Shown here piece by piece: positions 63,461-64,000 of a stretch of DNA of 64,000 nucleotides (positions are counted from its first letter, which is position 1; each line of letters starts with the position of its first letter). Source of the stretch: Kitasatospora sp. MAP5-34 (GTDB lineage Bacteria > Actinomycetota > Actinomycetes > Streptomycetales > Streptomycetaceae); assembly GCF_029894335.1 (NCBI RefSeq), contig NZ_JARXZC010000033.1, forward strand, positions 1 to 64,000, written 5' to 3'. The translations under genes were made by a program, and so were the position numbers. The notes below the pieces were generated by a model. That model was not told the DNA's origin. It saw only the letters and a list, made by a program, of their open reading frames with translations, and did no database searches.

Positions 63461-64000
63461 ATGCGCGGCTACCTTCTCACTCTTCCCGTCGCCCTGGCCG
63501 GTGCCCTGCTGCTCACCGGCTGCGGATCGCAACAGGCCGGCTCGCAGAGCGGCGGCCGGCCGCCGGCATCCGGCGCTCGGCCCGGCGAGGTCTCCTGCGG
63601 AGCGCAACCCTCCGACGCTCAGTCAGCGACCGGTACCCGGGCCTTGCCCGGGGATTCGTCCGGCCCGGCGAAGGACGGAGTCCGGATCACGGCCTCCAGC
63701 GGTGCCTGCGCCGAGTTCGAGGTCACCAACAGCGAACCCGAACCCTTCACCTACTCGGTCACCTTCGAGTTCCGTTCGGGTTCCGGCGAGGCGCTGGCGA
63801 CCGCGAAGCAGACCGTGGCGTCCGTCGGGCCCGGTCGAACGGTGAAAAGCAGCGTCAACGGCGGACCCCTGCCGAACGCCGGAGGCAAGCCGCAGGTGCG
63901 GATCGCCGAGGTACGGAGCGTCCCCAGCAGCGAAGCATCCGCCGAGGCGGGCCCCTGCCCGCAATCGGGGGTACGGGTGTACGCCGATGACGCCGACGCC
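63461..64000 (+). CDS. lipoprotein, cut by the right edge
   Basis: From ATG 63461 the frame stays open to the last base (180 codons). The signal peptide is MRGYLLTLPVALAGALLLTG-C with lipobox LTGC, followed by a Gly/Ser/Gln linker. The exported domain has beta-rich sequence with paired cysteines (VSCGAQPS, SSGACAEFEVTNSEPEPFTY, then ASVGPGRTVKSSVNGGPLP). The 'FEVTN...TVTF' pattern fits small Ig-like lipoproteins of actinomycetes, function unknown. The 3' end lies outside the window. Confidence 0.75.
   Translation, partial: MRGYLLTLPVALAGALLLTGCGSQQAGSQSGGRPPASGARPGEVSCGAQPSDAQSATGTRALPGDSSGPAKDGVRITASSGACAEFEVTNSEPEPFTYSVTFEFRSGSGEALATAKQTVASVGPGRTVKSSVNGGPLPNAGGKPQVRIAEVRSVPSSEASAEAGPCPQSGVRVYADDADA

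Overview
The window is high-GC actinomycete DNA, most like Streptomyces or Kitasatospora. The evidence is GC-rich third codon positions, GTG/TTG starts, ATGA/GTGA stop-start overlaps, a monomeric isocitrate dehydrogenase, a DmdR/IdeR-like iron box and two neighbouring specialised-metabolite loci. No rRNA, tRNA, CRISPR array or intact insertion sequence was seen.

Left part (1-9.6 kb). This is an accessory strip of unrecognised small proteins, a SUKH-type protein and decayed genes: a frameshifted lipoprotein, a piece of a short-chain dehydrogenase, and two 5'-truncated genes that meet at one scar near 9196. It also holds a two-gene conflict or cell-death type system: a small EACC1-like protein translationally coupled to a 1519-residue caspase / STAND NTPase / 14-repeat WD40 protein.

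9.4-31.2 kb, mostly conserved metabolism. An iron-box-preceded ferric ABC transporter (three overlapping genes) is followed by an intact serine-recombinase gene whose catalytic Arg and Ser are replaced. Next come a LysR regulator divergent from an epimerase/aldo-keto reductase pair, a secreted S53 peptidase, a broken secreted-protein gene, icd, a methylthioadenosine phosphorylase, a DoxX-like protein, an alpha/beta hydrolase, a DUF4129 - small membrane protein - MoxR - DUF58 - membrane protein operon, and a DUF6629 protein.

31.3-42.6 kb, a C7N-aminocyclitol / pseudosugar-type biosynthetic cluster. It encodes a dehydroquinate-synthase-superfamily cyclase, a PfkB kinase, a BadF-type kinase, a TIM-barrel isomerase, a GlgC/ValB-like nucleotidyltransferase, a GT20 (trehalose-phosphate-synthase / ValL-like) enzyme, a class III aminotransferase, a medium-chain dehydrogenase, an RmlD-like reductase and an MFS exporter. 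The set parallels validamycin/salbostatin logic, but the cyclase carries dehydroquinate-synthase-type active-site residues.

42.8-45.7 kb, a small island. It has a PadR regulator with three copies of a TTGA-NN-TGTCAA site, a membrane protein, a carotenoid-oxygenase remnant cut exactly at one of these sites, and an SLC45-like transporter.

46.5-62.4 kb, an NRPS/PKS cluster. Module order is C-A-PCP-TE, then A-PCP-C-A(Pro)-PCP-KS-(no AT)-KR-ACP-TE, followed by a GSCFA protein, an SGNH-like protein and a TauD-type dioxygenase. A proline extended by one ketoreduced C2 unit plus a TauD oxygenase is the logic of the detoxin/rimosamide family (inference). The window ends with an Ala-rich hypothetical protein and a lipoprotein cut by the right edge.

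A recurring oddity is many short, recent-looking tandem duplications (9-16 bp units), both inside and between genes.
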